The notes beneath the pieces were generated by a model. It saw nothing but the letters and a program-made list of their open reading frames with translations. It ran no database searches and had not been told where the DNA came from. Shown piece after piece: positions 25,944 through 35,814 of a stretch of DNA of 64,000 nt; position 1 is the first letter of the stretch, and each line of letters starts with the position of its first letter. The DNA is from CAIWHR01 sp963811685 (GTDB lineage: Bacteria > Pseudomonadota > Gammaproteobacteria > Burkholderiales > Casimicrobiaceae): contig CAWESK010000018.1 in NCBI GenBank assembly GCA_963811685.1, positions 1 through 64,000 on the forward strand, written 5' to 3'. Position numbers and translations under genes: made by a program.

Positions 25944-27197
25944 TTGAAGTACTCGATCTTCTCCCTCGCCCGCAACGCGCTCTCGCATCACGAGGGCTGG
26001 CCGCGCGCGTGGCGAAGCCCGCCGCCGAAGCCGCGCTACGACGCCGTCATCGTCGGCGGCGGCGGCCACGGTCTCGCGACCGCCTATTACCTCGCCAAGG
26101 AGCACGGCCTCGCCAACGTCGCCGTGCTCGAAAAAGGCTGGCTGGGCGGCGGCAACACGGGGCGCAACACGACGATCGTCCGCTCGAACTACCACCTCGA
26201 TCCCAACGCGCATTTCTACGAGCTGTCGCTGAAGCTGTGGGAGGGACTGTCGAAGGAGCTCAACTTCAACGTGATGTACAGCGCGCGCGGCGTGCTCAAT
26301 CTCGTCCATTCGCCGGCCGACATGGATGCGGCAATGCGCCGCGGCAACGCGATGCGGCTGAACGGCATCGACGCGCAATTCCTGTCGCGCGACGAGATCG
26401 CACGCCGGATCCCGAACCTCGATTGCTCGCCGGAGGCGCGCTTCCCCATCATGGGCGGACTGCTGCAGCCGCGCGGCGGCACGGTCCGTCACGACGCGGT
26501 CGCCTGGGGCTACGCGCGCGCGGCCGATGCGCGCGGCGTCGACATCCTCCAGCAATGCGAAGTGACCGGCATCAGGGTCGCCGGCGGCGCCATCGCCGGC
26601 GTCGAGACGACGCAGGGCTTCATCGCGACGAGCCGGCTCGGTCTCGCGGTCGCCGGCAACTCGAGCCGCCTTGCGGCGATGGCGGGGATCACGCTGCCGA
26701 TCGAATCGCACACGCTGCAGGCGATGGTCACCGAGCCGGTGAAGCCGGTGCTGGACACCGTCGTCACGTCGGGCGCCGTGCACTTCTACATCAGCCAGTC
26801 CGACCGCGGCGAGCTCGTGATGGGTGGCGACCTCGATTTCTGCAACTCCTATGCGCAGCGCGGCAATCTGCCGGTGATCGAGCATGTCGTCGGCGCGTGT
26901 CTCGCGCTCTTTCCGAGCTTCGGGCGCCTTCGGATCATGCGCACATGGGGCGGCGTGTGCGACATGACGATGGACGGCAGCCCGATCATCGGTGCGCTGC
27001 CCGTCAAGGGCCTCACGATGACCGGCGGCTGGTGCTACGGCGGCTTCAAGGCCACGCCCGCGTCCGGCTGGCTCCATGCGTACACGATCGCTCGGGGCGA
27101 GCCGCATCCGCTCAACGCGGCGTTCACGCTCGAGCGGTTCGCGCGCGGCGCGACGATCGACGAAAAAGGCGCGGGCCCGATTCCATGGGCGCATTGA
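25944..27197 (+). CDS. soxB: Sarcosine oxidase beta subunit
   Basis: 417 aa FAD subunit of heterotetrameric sarcosine oxidase, which turns sarcosine into glycine and 5,10-methylene-THF. DAVIVGGGGHGLATAYY (residues about 33-49) binds FAD, followed by GWLGGGNTGRNTTIVRSNY, a strong subunit signature. The C-terminus has MTGGWCYGGFKATPASG. The start is a TTG at 25944; the first residues KYSIFSLARNALSHHEGW match the usual N-terminus. Order soxB-D-A-G is canonical. This is unrelated to the thiosulfate soxXYZA genes despite the shared symbol. Confidence 0.92.
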   Translation: MKYSIFSLARNALSHHEGWPRAWRSPPPKPRYDAVIVGGGGHGLATAYYLAKEHGLANVAVLEKGWLGGGNTGRNTTIVRSNYHLDPNAHFYELSLKLWEGLSKELNFNVMYSARGVLNLVHSPADMDAAMRRGNAMRLNGIDAQFLSRDEIARRIPNLDCSPEARFPIMGGLLQPRGGTVRHDAVAWGYARAADARGVDILQQCEVTGIRVAGGAIAGVETTQGFIATSRLGLAVAGNSSRLAAMAGITLPIESHTLQAMVTEPVKPVLDTVVTSGAVHFYISQSDRGELVMGGDLDFCNSYAQRGNLPVIEHVVGACLALFPSFGRLRIMRTWGGVCDMTMDGSPIIGALPVKGLTMTGGWCYGGFKATPASGWLHAYTIARGEPHPLNAAFTLERFARGATIDEKGAGPIPWAH

Positions 27198-27215
27198 GAT
27201 GAGGCGTCGCACGCG

Positions 27216-27478
27216 ATGATGCTGATCCCGTGCCCGTGGTGCGGCCCGCGCGCGCAGGCCGAGTTCACCTACGGCGGCGATGCGACGCTGACGCGCCCGG
27301 CGGTCGACGCTCCCGTCGACGCGTGGACGGACTTCGTCTATCGGCGCGACAATCCCGCCGGCCCGCACGACGAGCTCTGGTTCCACGGAGCGGGTTGCCG
27401 CCAGTGGTTCCGCGTGCGGCGCGACACGCGCACGCACGAGATCCTCGCCGCGGCCCCACGGCACGAGACACGCCGTGA
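27216..27478 (+). CDS. soxD: Sarcosine oxidase delta subunit, probable frame change near the end
   Basis: A small zinc-binding subunit of about 87 aa. IPCPWCGPR near the start and GCRQWFRVRRDTRTHE carry the expected Cys ligands and family pattern. The frame from 27216 has no stop at the expected place and runs on. A TGA at 27476-27478 overlaps the soxA GTG as GTGA, the usual arrangement, but in a frame one base away. A one-base loss around 27450 would explain this. I place the end at that TGA. Confidence 0.78.
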
Positions 27479-30471
27479 CGCAGCCGTTTCGTCTCGCCGG
27501 CGGCGGCGTCATCAACCGATCGCGGCGGCTGGCGTTCGAGTTCGACGGCACGCGGCACGAGGGCCATCCCGGCGACACGCTCGCCTCGGCGCTGCTCGCC
27601 AACGGCGTCCACTTCGTTGCGCGCAGCTTCAAGTATCACCGTCCGCGCGGAATCTTCAGCGCCGGCAGCGAGGAGCCGAATGCGCTGGTGCAGCTTGCGC
27701 GCGGCGAGCGCACCGAGCCCAATGTGCGCGCGACGACCGCCGAACTCTTCGACGGGCTGGTCGCCGCGAGCCAGAACCGCTGGCCGTCGCTCGCCTTCGA
27801 CGTCGGCGCGATCAACGGCGCGTTGTCGCGCTTCCTGCCGGCGGGCTTCTACTACAAGACGTTCATGTGGCCGTCCTCGCCGCAGGCATGGCTGCGCTAC
27901 GAGCATGTGATCCGCGCCGCGGCCGGCCTGGGCCGCGCGGCAACGGCCCCCGACCCGGATCGCTACGAGCATCAGTACGCGCATTGCGACGTGCTGATCG
28001 TCGGCGCCGGGCCCGCGGGACTCGCCGCCGCGCGCGCCGCGGCATCCGCCGGCGCGCGCGTGATCGTCTGCGACGAAGGCTCGCGCTTCGGCGGCAGCCT
28101 GATCGGCGACGAGGCTACGATCGACGGCGACGATGCGATGCCCTGGATTGCCGGAACGATGCGCGAGCTGGCGGCGAATCCGGACGTCACTCTGCTCGCG
28201 CGCACGACGGCCTTCGGCTGGTACGACGACAATCTGCTGGGACTTCTGGAGCGCGTCACCGATCATCTCGCGGCGCCGCCGCCGCACACGCCGCGGCAGC
28301 GGCTGTGGAAGGTGCGCGCAAGGTCGATCGTTCTCGCGTCGGGTGCGCACGAGCGGCCGATCGCCTATGCGAACAACGACCTTCCGGGCACGATGCTCGC
28401 GGGCGCCGCGCTCACCTACGTCAGGCGCTACGCGGTGCGGCCGGGAACGCGCGCGGTGATCTTCACGACCAATGACAGCGCTTACCGGACGGCGCTGGCG
28501 CTGCGCGACGCCGACGTCGCGATCGTCGCCATCGTCGACGCCCGGCCGGAGGCGCAGCTTACCGGCTCGTTGCCCCAGCATGCGCGCGCGCTCGGCCTGC
28601 CGATCATCGCCGCGTCCGGCATCGCCGGCGCGCACGGCGGCAAGCGCGTCGTTGCCGTCGACATCGCGCCGCTCGGCGGTGGCCCGACGCAGTGGCTCGA
28701 CTGCGATCTCGTCTGCGTCTCCGGCGGCTGGAATCCCGCGGTCCATCTGTTTTCGCAGGCACGGGGCACGCTGCGCTACGACGACGCCTTGGCGGCACTG
28801 CTGCCGCAATCGTCGCCGCTGCCGATTGTCCCGGCAGGCGCTGCGAACGGCGCCTTCGGTCTTGCCGCTGCACTCGCTGACGGGCACGCGGCCGGCCTGG
28901 CGGCCGCGCGCGGCAGCAGCGTCGCGCCGGTGCTGGCGGCGCCGCAGGCAGCAGACGATGCCGCCCTGCGCACGCACGCGCTCTGGAGCGTGCCCGCCCG
29001 GAACCGCGGCGACAAGCGCTTCGTCGATCTGCAGGCCGATGTCACCGTCGACGACGTCGAGCTCGCCGCGCGCGAGGGCTACACATCGGTCGAGCATCTG
29101 AAGCGCTACACGACGCTCGGCATGGGACCGGACCAGGGCAAGACGAGCAGCGTCGTCGGCACTGCGCTCCTCGCCGAGACGACCGGCAGGACGATCCCCG
29201 AGGTCGGCACGACGACGTTTCGCCCGCCGTACACGCCCGTCACGCTCGGCGCGTTCCCGGGGCGGGAAAGCGGCGTGCATCTCGAACCGACGCGGTACTC
29301 CGCGATGCACGACTGGCACGTCGAGCACGGCGCGCGCTTCGTCAACGCCGGGCTGTGGAAGCGGCCGCATTCGTATCCGCGGGCCGGCGAGTCGCCCGAC
29401 GACGCCGCGAACCGCGAGGCGAAGAACGTGCGCACGAACGTGGGCGTGGTCGACGTCTCCACGCTCGGCAAGATCGAGCTGCAAGGGCGCGACGTCGCCG
29501 AATTGCTGAATCGCGTCTACATCAACCGCTGGGACACGCTCGCCGTCGGCCGCTGCCGCTACGGCGTGATGCTGCGCGAGGACGGCATCGTCGACGACGA
29601 CGGCACGACCTCGCGCCTCGGACCAACGCACTACCTGATGACGACGACGACCGTCAATGCGGTCAGAGTGATGCAGCACCTCGAACGGCTGCTGCAGATC
29701 GACTGGCCGGAGCTCGACGTCTTCGTCACCTCGGTCACCGAGCAGTGGGCGGCGGCGGCGCTGGCGGGACCGAAGGCGCGCGACGTGCTGGCGCGGATCG
29801 TCGACATCGACGTCTCGAATTCGGCATTCCCGTTCCTTGCCGTCGCTGAGTGCATCGTTCGCACTGCGAGTGGACCGATTCCGGCGCGTCTTTTCCGGAT
29901 GAGCTATTCGGGCGAGCTCGCCTACGAGATCCACGTGCCCGCGAGCCACGGCCGCGCGATGTGGGAAGCGGTGATCGCCGCCGGCGCGGCATTCGGCCTC
30001 ATGCCGTACGGGACCGAGGCGATGAGCACGCTGCGCATCGAGAAGGGCCATATCGTCGTCGGCCCGGAAGCCGATGGCCGCGCGACCGCCGACGATCTCG
30101 GCATCGGCAAGCTCGTCAGCCCGGCGAAATGGTGCATCGGCAAGCCGCTGCTCGATCGACCGGCGCTCAAAGGCGCCGATCGCTGGCAGCTCGTGGGCCT
30201 GACCGCGCTGGACGGCGCCAAGATGCCTCGCGCGGCGAAGATCGTCGCCGATCCCGATCACGCGCTGCCGAATCCGATGCTCGGCCACGTGACGTCGTGG
30301 TGCTGGAGCCCGAATCTCGACGCGTGGATCGCGCTGGCGCTCGTCGCCAATGGCCGCGCCCGCCATGGCGAAACGTTGTGGGCGGTTTCGCTTCTCGCCG
30401 ATGCGAAGGTCCGCGTGAAGATCGGACCGCCCTGCTTCATCGATCCGGACGGGGAGCGCCTGCGTGGCTGA
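27475..30471 (+). CDS. soxA: Sarcosine oxidase alpha subunit
   Basis: 998 aa. The N-terminal part includes a ferredoxin-like segment (GHPGDTLASALLANG and SFKYHRPRGIFSAG). The middle has VLIVGAGPAGLAAARAAA, which binds NAD. The C-terminal 400 residues are a GcvT/aminomethyltransferase-like domain with SYSGELAYEIHVPASHG and STLRIEKGHIVVGPEADG. It forms the folate and electron channels with SoxB. It starts with GTG overlapping the soxD stop and ends overlapping the soxG start. No frame break is visible despite its length. Confidence 0.93.
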   Translation: MTQPFRLAGGGVINRSRRLAFEFDGTRHEGHPGDTLASALLANGVHFVARSFKYHRPRGIFSAGSEEPNALVQLARGERTEPNVRATTAELFDGLVAASQNRWPSLAFDVGAINGALSRFLPAGFYYKTFMWPSSPQAWLRYEHVIRAAAGLGRAATAPDPDRYEHQYAHCDVLIVGAGPAGLAAARAAASAGARVIVCDEGSRFGGSLIGDEATIDGDDAMPWIAGTMRELAANPDVTLLARTTAFGWYDDNLLGLLERVTDHLAAPPPHTPRQRLWKVRARSIVLASGAHERPIAYANNDLPGTMLAGAALTYVRRYAVRPGTRAVIFTTNDSAYRTALALRDADVAIVAIVDARPEAQLTGSLPQHARALGLPIIAASGIAGAHGGKRVVAVDIAPLGGGPTQWLDCDLVCVSGGWNPAVHLFSQARGTLRYDDALAALLPQSSPLPIVPAGAANGAFGLAAALADGHAAGLAAARGSSVAPVLAAPQAADDAALRTHALWSVPARNRGDKRFVDLQADVTVDDVELAAREGYTSVEHLKRYTTLGMGPDQGKTSSVVGTALLAETTGRTIPEVGTTTFRPPYTPVTLGAFPGRESGVHLEPTRYSAMHDWHVEHGARFVNAGLWKRPHSYPRAGESPDDAANREAKNVRTNVGVVDVSTLGKIELQGRDVAELLNRVYINRWDTLAVGRCRYGVMLREDGIVDDDGTTSRLGPTHYLMTTTTVNAVRVMQHLERLLQIDWPELDVFVTSVTEQWAAAALAGPKARDVLARIVDIDVSNSAFPFLAVAECIVRTASGPIPARLFRMSYSGELAYEIHVPASHGRAMWEAVIAAGAAFGLMPYGTEAMSTLRIEKGHIVVGPEADGRATADDLGIGKLVSPAKWCIGKPLLDRPALKGADRWQLVGLTALDGAKMPRAAKIVADPDHALPNPMLGHVTSWCWSPNLDAWIALALVANGRARHGETLWAVSLLADAKVRVKIGPPCFIDPDGERLRG

Positions 30472-31072
30472 GCCGCCCGGCAACGCGACCGGATCGACGC
30501 GGCCCGGGCACTACGGCGCCGACCGGACTGGCGTCACGATCGCCGAAGCGACAATCGCCGCGGCGTGGAACGTGCACGGCGATCCCGCGCAGCCGATGTT
30601 CCTCGAGGAAGTGCGGCGGCTGTTCGACGTCGCGCTTCCGCTCACGCCGAACACGACGACGCGTACCGCTGCGCTGTCCGCGCTTTGGCTCGGGCCTGCG
30701 TCGTGGCTGCTCGTCGCCGGCGCGGCATCGCCGCTCGTCGACTACGCCGCGAAACGCGATGCGTTGAATGCCGCCGGCGGCGCGCTGTTCGATGTCTCCG
30801 CGGCCCGCGTCGCGTGGATGCTGTCGGGGCCGCGGGCGGCCGACGTGCTGGCGAAAGGTTGCCCGCTCGATTTCCATCCGCGCGCGTTCCCCGCGGGGTC
30901 GTGTGCGCAAAGCGTCTACGGCCACGTCAACGCGCTAATCGACAGGCGCGGCGACGATCCGAGTTTCACTATGATGGTCGCGCGGAGCTTCGCGCGCGAC
31001 GTGTGGCACTCGCTGGTCGGCGCGGCAGCCCAGTACGGCGTCGACGTCGGCCCACCGCGACCGTTTCGCTGA
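30464..31072 (+). CDS. soxG: Sarcosine oxidase gamma subunit
   Basis: 202 aa, start GTG at 30464 overlapping the soxA end by eight bases. It shows the truncated GcvT-like fold of SoxG, with ALWLGPASWLLV and AWMLSGPRAADVLAKGCPLDFHP and a C-terminal VYGHVNALIDR. It completes the soxBDAG set. No transcription terminator could be recognised in the 250 bases that follow, which hold no supported gene. Confidence 0.88.
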   Translation: MAEPPGNATGSTRPGHYGADRTGVTIAEATIAAAWNVHGDPAQPMFLEEVRRLFDVALPLTPNTTTRTAALSALWLGPASWLLVAGAASPLVDYAAKRDALNAAGGALFDVSAARVAWMLSGPRAADVLAKGCPLDFHPRAFPAGSCAQSVYGHVNALIDRRGDDPSFTMMVARSFARDVWHSLVGAAAQYGVDVGPPRPFR

Positions 31073-31323
31073 GCGGCGAGCCGGGCGTCTGCGCTGTGCT
31101 AGTCCGCTATCGACCCAACATGACGGCCACTGTGCTCCAAACCGGCTGTTGGAAACCCGGCAAGCCGCCGTCCAACTTGTGGCAGCGGTGCGCCGTGCCG
31201 CGGCTTTGCGTCGCGCCCTGCATGCCGTGGTTGAGGCAGTTTGCGCTCTGGCTGCAATGGTAGTCAGGCAAAGATCGCAAGGCGCGATTCTTTCCCGGCG
31301 CCGCCTTGTTCGGTGGCGTGAAT

Positions 31324-31707
31324 CTATTTCGCCTCGTCAACCATCTTGATGGTCTTTTCCTCAACTTCTTTGGCAACCTGAACCAATGCCGCATCCTGAG
31401 ATAGTGCTGAAAGCATTTGCACCGGCTTGATAAGGCCGATTTTCGTCTTGCCCTTCTCGGTAAAGACCGAAATGCGACACGGTAACGCCATGTTGAGGCG
31501 CATATCGGCGGACAAGACTTTCGCCGCCTGCCCCGGATTGCACACCTCAAAGACCTTGCACTCTTCATCAAATGCGATGCCTTTGCTGCGGAGGGTGGTC
31601 CCCAAGTCATGGACATGTAGCACCCCGAAGCCATGGCGTACCACTGCTGATGAAAGGTCCGTCGATGCCTGGCTGAATGATTTATTGGTTTCAACTATGT
31701 AGTACAT
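31324..31707 (-). CDS. DUF302 family protein
   Basis: 127 aa, one DUF302 domain. KSFSQASTDLSSAVVRHGFGVLHVHDLG is the N-terminal half, and a family-type FEVCNPGQAAKVL with MRLNMALPCRISVF follows. No signal peptide. DUF302 proteins have no settled role but often sit beside metal or redox stress genes. Here the gene is at the edge of a group of secreted methionine-rich proteins on the same strand. Confidence 0.8.
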   Translation of the reverse strand: MYYIVETNKSFSQASTDLSSAVVRHGFGVLHVHDLGTTLRSKGIAFDEECKVFEVCNPGQAAKVLSADMRLNMALPCRISVFTEKGKTKIGLIKPVQMLSALSQDAALVQVAKEVEEKTIKMVDEAK

Positions 31708-31815
31708 GAAATCACCTCACTTGCTGAAGCTTCCGATAATGCCGCCTCTACCCACTTCCATCGTCATGAGCTCGAGGGTCATCGGGGACTTATCGCTCGA
31801 ATCGGCGTGGCGCGC

Positions 31816-32877
31816 TCACCATGCCTCCGGTTGAATCTGGGTGATGCGTCCCCCTGGGAGTTGTACCGTCGCCGCTGTTGGCGACGTGAACGTGATCGTC
31901 ATGCCGCCATCGTTGCCCATCATCGCGGGCATCTGGTACATGCACGACGCACACTGACCACCGCGGTATTTGTCGAGCGTTCCCGTGGCCGCCACACCGC
32001 CCCCGGCATTGGCAAGGTCCCCGACGACCAGATACCAGAGCGGGTCACCGCCCGCACCATAGCTGTACATCGTGACGACCATGACCCCATGGTGCACCTC
32101 GATGTTGTAGCCCGTGCCTGATTCGTTCGGATTCCACCACAATCCGGTTACCGGCGTGAAGGCAAGCGGAGCCGCACCGCCACCCGGTTGCGCAACAGCT
32201 CCGGGAATCGTGTAGCCGGTCAGCATCGCGGTACTGGTGGCGTCTTTCATCATGACCATTCCCACGCCGGGCGCGTACCAGACATCGCGGACATAGCCCG
32301 AACCGCGCTGCTCATGCACGTGGAGAGCGTTGGGAAAGGTACCGGCAAGGGTGGTCACGGTTTCCAGGGCGTCCGCTTGGTAGCTGCTCATATAATTCTG
32401 TCCACCCATCATGCTGCCCGAACCCATGACGCCGGCGTGCCACGTCTCCATGTTCTGGTAGCCACCGCCGCCCATCATGGTTCCCGGCATCACCGGATTC
32501 TTCAGCAGCCACTCCGGACTGGTGAACGTCATCATCGAGAATTGACTGCCCTGCGGGTCTGCGCCCGCACCGCCGTAATAGTGCATGCCGTCGGGGTCCA
32601 TGCGGAAGAAGTCGGTCGAATCGGGCGCGCAACTGACCCCGACGACGCACGTGTAGGTCATGTGCATGGCCGTCAGACCGGATGCTCCCGCCCAGGTTTG
32701 TCCGGTATGCATGACGGCGGTCGAGGATGACCAGGGGCCGCTGGTGTACATGTAATCGTAACGCGCACCATCGACCAAGGGGAAATACACGGTGGTGGAA
32801 ACCGAGCCGCCCATCATCTGACCAAAGCTCGTGCCGGAAATCAAAGAGAACAACAGAACAGCCAACCGCCTGAACAT
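31816..32877 (-). CDS. Secreted methionine/glycine-rich protein
   Basis: 353 aa with a signal peptide of about 20 residues ending near Ser-Phe-Gly-Gln. Methionine-rich turns are frequent: QMMGGS just after cleavage, PGTMMGGGGYQNM, GSGSMMGGQNYM and PAMMGNDGGM. The last third has a Trp-rich module LWWNPNESGTGYNIEV with a later CASCMY pair, a module seen in various secreted proteins. Such Met and Cys patterns can bind copper or silver, but that is inference. The ATG at 32877 begins the signal peptide. Function unknown. Confidence 0.7.
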   Translation of the reverse strand: MFRRLAVLLFSLISGTSFGQMMGGSVSTTVYFPLVDGARYDYMYTSGPWSSSTAVMHTGQTWAGASGLTAMHMTYTCVVGVSCAPDSTDFFRMDPDGMHYYGGAGADPQGSQFSMMTFTSPEWLLKNPVMPGTMMGGGGYQNMETWHAGVMGSGSMMGGQNYMSSYQADALETVTTLAGTFPNALHVHEQRGSGYVRDVWYAPGVGMVMMKDATSTAMLTGYTIPGAVAQPGGGAAPLAFTPVTGLWWNPNESGTGYNIEVHHGVMVVTMYSYGAGGDPLWYLVVGDLANAGGGVAATGTLDKYRGGQCASCMYQMPAMMGNDGGMTITFTSPTAATVQLPGGRITQIQPEAW

Positions 32878-33031
32878 GATTACACTCCCGAATCGTAGAA
32901 ATTTACTTGCCGAGCTGCACGTGCCGCGAATGGGTGCCTGCTCATCATCAATTGCTCGTTTGCATTGGTGGAGCCCGTTGACGGTTCGCGATAACCGCCA
33001 GCCACTTCCCATCGCGTCCCGCGTGGTCTAG

Positions 33032-33274
33032 CTAAGATCCGAGATCGCGCCGCTTCTGCTCGAACTCGTCCTTGTCGATCTCACCCTTCGCATAACGCTC
33101 GCGGAGGATGTCGAGCGCCGCCTTCGCGCCCGCACTCCCCTGCGCTCCTGACAATTTCCCGATGAAGCTCCGCGCCAACAGCACCGCGACGACGACGATC
33201 AGGCCCCAGAACAGCAACATACCGACCCGCCGAATCCCATTCCGCCCCACCCGTATCCGTCGTACATCATTCAC
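33032..33274 (-). CDS. Small membrane protein with C-terminal SHOCT domain
   Basis: About 80 aa. One transmembrane helix (MLLFWGLIVVVAVLLARSF) is followed by a SHOCT motif, ALDILRERYAKGEIDKDEFEQKRRDL. SHOCT tails are short oligomerisation signals found on small membrane proteins. A GTG at 33274 is the likely start, though the ATG at the start of the helix is possible. The frame upstream is open but has no homology. Confidence 0.75.
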   Translation of the reverse strand: MNDVRRIRVGRNGIRRVGMLLFWGLIVVVAVLLARSFIGKLSGAQGSAGAKAALDILRERYAKGEIDKDEFEQKRRDLGS

Positions 33275-33302
33275 CGCTCCATTGGTTACGATCGCGAGCC
33301 AC

Positions 33303-34196
33303 CTAACCACGCGTACGCCCGTGATCGGCGATCTGGCGCCAGGTCTTGCCGGCGTCAGCGGTGGTGTAGATGCCCCGCTCGAACGTTGCGATTGCGTAGT
33401 TCGAAGGTGCTGCCGGGTCCGGGGCGATATAGGCAACCGCATCGTTGGTCAGCGTCGGCAAGCCGATTTCCGTGTGTGCTTGCGTCGCCAGATCCACGCG
33501 GTACAGATGCGGTCGACCGTCGTGGCTTGCGAACCACAGGTACTTGCCATCGAGCGAAAATTGGACCGACAGCACCTGCCCGGTGGCAGCCATGCGCTCG
33601 AAGCGGTCGCCACCATCGCGGGACAGGAACAGGCCGGTTGCGGTTGCGACGGCGAGGGTTCGCGCATCCGACGGATGCACGGCGAGCGCCGAAACCTTTC
33701 CGGCAAGTCCGTTGGCCTCCGCTCGGCGCCAGGCAAAGCCGTCGTTCAACGTGACCCAGATCCCCGCTGTCTTCATGCGAGCGTTCGGCTCCGCGTTGTA
33801 GACGTAGACGGCCGGCGTGTCGTATCCGGTCGCGATCAGATGGAAGTCGGCCTTGCCTTCGAGCCCCAGCTTGTCCCACGTGCGACCACCGTTATTGCTG
33901 CGGACCAATCCCAGCGGATTGACGAGGCCGGAGCCCGGCGGAGGGTGGCCGCTCGAGTAGAAATATTTCCGCGTTGCGGAGAACCCCATGTAATCGTGCG
34001 GCGGTCCCGGGATGACGGACCATTGACCTTCCTTATAGGTAGCGAGCCCATGGTGGCTCGCCACATAGAGTGTCTTGCCGTCGGCGCCATACGCAAGGCC
34101 GTGAATGTGCTGCAACGTCACGGTGTCGGCGAGCGCAGCGCTCGCGACGGCAAGCAGCGCCAGCACCGGCAGCCAAGCCTTGTCAGTTCGTTTCAT
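33303..34196 (-). CDS. Secreted BNR/beta-propeller repeat protein (F510_1955-type)
   Basis: 297 aa with a signal peptide of about 23 residues. Repeats of the form SNNGGRTWDKLG, SRDGGDRFERM and TADAGKTWRQI are the Asp-box/BNR pattern of sialidase-like propellers. It begins with HIHGLAYGADGKTLYVASHHG. Catalytic residues of a sialidase are not evident, so it is more likely a binding propeller. The ATG at 34196 starts the signal. It is flanked by Met-rich secreted genes in the same orientation. Confidence 0.75.
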   Translation of the reverse strand: MKRTDKAWLPVLALLAVASAALADTVTLQHIHGLAYGADGKTLYVASHHGLATYKEGQWSVIPGPPHDYMGFSATRKYFYSSGHPPPGSGLVNPLGLVRSNNGGRTWDKLGLEGKADFHLIATGYDTPAVYVYNAEPNARMKTAGIWVTLNDGFAWRRAEANGLAGKVSALAVHPSDARTLAVATATGLFLSRDGGDRFERMAATGQVLSVQFSLDGKYLWFASHDGRPHLYRVDLATQAHTEIGLPTLTNDAVAYIAPDPAAPSNYAIATFERGIYTTADAGKTWRQIADHGRTRG

Positions 34197-34317
34197 TTGC
34201 CCTCCCGAATGCATCGTCGCTCCGGACCGCGAATTCGCCGCCGCCAATACTGGCTGCTATCGTTCTCGTGCCGCCATAGCCAAAGGCTGCGCGGCGAATC
34301 GTGCCGATCAAGCGGGC

Positions 34318-34905
34318 TCATTTGGCGTCACGGCCCCAGCCGCGCTGCAATTGTTCCCGCTGCTCCTTGGTGAGCGTCGCGTCGACCTGCTTCTGCGCGT
34401 CCACGCCTGCGGTCCACATTTGCTGGCGGAGCGTTTCCAGACTTTTGAACGCCTTGCCGACGGCGGCATCGTCACCTTTGCCCGACGCCATGAGTTCGCG
34501 CAATTGGAACTGCTGCTGCTGCATCTTGCCCATCAATTCCCAGTGCTTGGTGGACAGGCCCTCCTGGATCTTGGTGATCTTTTCGCGCTGGTCGGCGCTC
34601 AGGTTGAGCGCGCCCAGATAATCCGCGCCATAGCCGCCCATCATTCCCGCTCCGGGGCCGTAGCCGCCGTAGCCGTACATCATGCCGGGGCCCATGCCGT
34701 AGCCAGCGTAACCACCCATCATCCCGGGTCCGTAGCCGCCCTGACCCTGACCGTAGCCGTACATCATGCCGGGGCCGTAGCCACCTTGCCCTTGGCCATA
34801 GCCACCCATCATTCCGGGTCCGCCGCCCATCTGGGCATAGGTCAGAGGGATGGTCACTGCAACCGCTACTGCCGCGAGCGTGGCGGCGATGGTGCGCTTC
34901 TTCAT
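34318..34905 (-). CDS. Spy/CpxP/ZraP-like periplasmic protein with GYGPGMM repeats
   Basis: 195 aa. A signal peptide is followed by about 80 residues of repeats such as GYGQGQGGYGPGMM, then a helical domain with LNLSADQREKITKIQ and LTKEQREQLQ, the LTxxQ pattern of Spy-like chaperones that respond to envelope stress or metals. The Met-rich tract could bind Cu or Ag, which is inference. AAGGAGAAA sits before the ATG at 34905. An in-frame ATG 18 codons upstream (34959) also has a strong AAGGAGAT site, so a longer form is possible. Confidence 0.75.
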   Translation of the reverse strand: MKKRTIAATLAAVAVAVTIPLTYAQMGGGPGMMGGYGQGQGGYGPGMMYGYGQGQGGYGPGMMGGYAGYGMGPGMMYGYGGYGPGAGMMGGYGADYLGALNLSADQREKITKIQEGLSTKHWELMGKMQQQQFQLRELMASGKGDDAAVGKAFKSLETLRQQMWTAGVDAQKQVDATLTKEQREQLQRGWGRDAK

Positions 34906-35091
34906 GGATTTCTCCTTGGTATTGGTTTCGGGGCGAGACGTGATAGTTGATGCCTTCATGTCGATCTCCTTGGAAGGATCCGGACGATGGGCGTTTGCCC
35001 ATGCCGAACGAGATGCAGCCAACGGCGCGACCCGGCGAGCGGGAAGCGCGGTCGCCGGTCGGCGGTACACCGACTGGCGGAACGGGCTGGC

Positions 35092-35484
35092 TTATAGCCT
35101 GAGGTGGGCGAAGCGGAGGTAGGCCGTCACATCCGGGGGTGGATGTGCGGCCGGCGCCAATTGGAAGGCTGGCGGAAGCGCGACGGCAACGCCGATGTCG
35201 CGATCGGCGACGATCAGCGGCTGGGCATCGGGTTGATCGCCGAGGGGTGGAAGCTTGGTTACGACCGGAATGTCGGACTTGCAGAACTGCTCGCAGCCGA
35301 CCGGCGTGCCTTCATCAGAGGAATGTTGGCTTGCACTCGCGGCGACTGCATGAACCGGCGCGATGCTCGGCTCAACCCAGCCACACGCATGCGCAATCCC
35401 TACGAATAGCGCGAAGAGCCACACCCCGAGCGCGACGCCGGTTATGGTCTTGCGCTGCTGACGGAATGGCCTAACCACGCTCAT
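35092..35484 (-). CDS. Small exported or membrane-anchored protein, unknown
   Basis: 130 aa. One hydrophobic segment near residues 14-33 ends in HACGW. His, Cys and Pro residues are scattered in the rest (VGCEQFCKSD, APAAHPPPD). It resembles small DUF2946-like proteins found in metal-resistance regions only in layout, so I assign no family. The ATG at 35484 is a reasonable start. It lies in the same orientation as the Met-rich genes around it. Confidence 0.5.
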   Translation of the reverse strand: MSVVRPFRQQRKTITGVALGVWLFALFVGIAHACGWVEPSIAPVHAVAASASQHSSDEGTPVGCEQFCKSDIPVVTKLPPLGDQPDAQPLIVADRDIGVAVALPPAFQLAPAAHPPPDVTAYLRFAHLRL

Positions 35485-35814
35485 GCGACCTCATGACGGT
35501 AATGAAGTTCCGGTCCAGACCGCGTACCGATTCAGAATTTGATCCAAGTCAATTCCATTGCTTGGCCAAGCAGTAGCAATCAATCCAAGGGAATGTTTCA
35601 CGCTAGGCAGCGGCCGCAAGGTCGTCGTTTGCCTCGGCTCGTATTGCACGGTGCTCCCATACGATGCCGCCCTGGCATCGTTCCGTCCAGTGTGGCCCGG
35701 CTCACCGCTCGTTTGCCGTGTGCAGATCACTTCGCGACCGCCGCTTGTTCTTCAACGGCCGACGCGCACGACCAAACGCACGACGCTTAGGTTCACGCGA
35801 TTGAACCTGTCCAT
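35485..35814. other. Intergenic stretch, no gene supported
   Basis: 330 bases between two minus-strand genes. Several short overlapping frames exist but none has a plausible start, codon pattern or motif. A short palindrome CTTGGCCAAG occurs near 35569. Nothing else is recognised. Confidence 0.5.

Noticed and set aside
27265..30483. A minus-strand open frame of about 1070 codons antisense to soxA
   Set aside because: It is the mirror of a GC-rich coding frame, has no domain pattern, and soxA on the plus strand is complete and well conserved.
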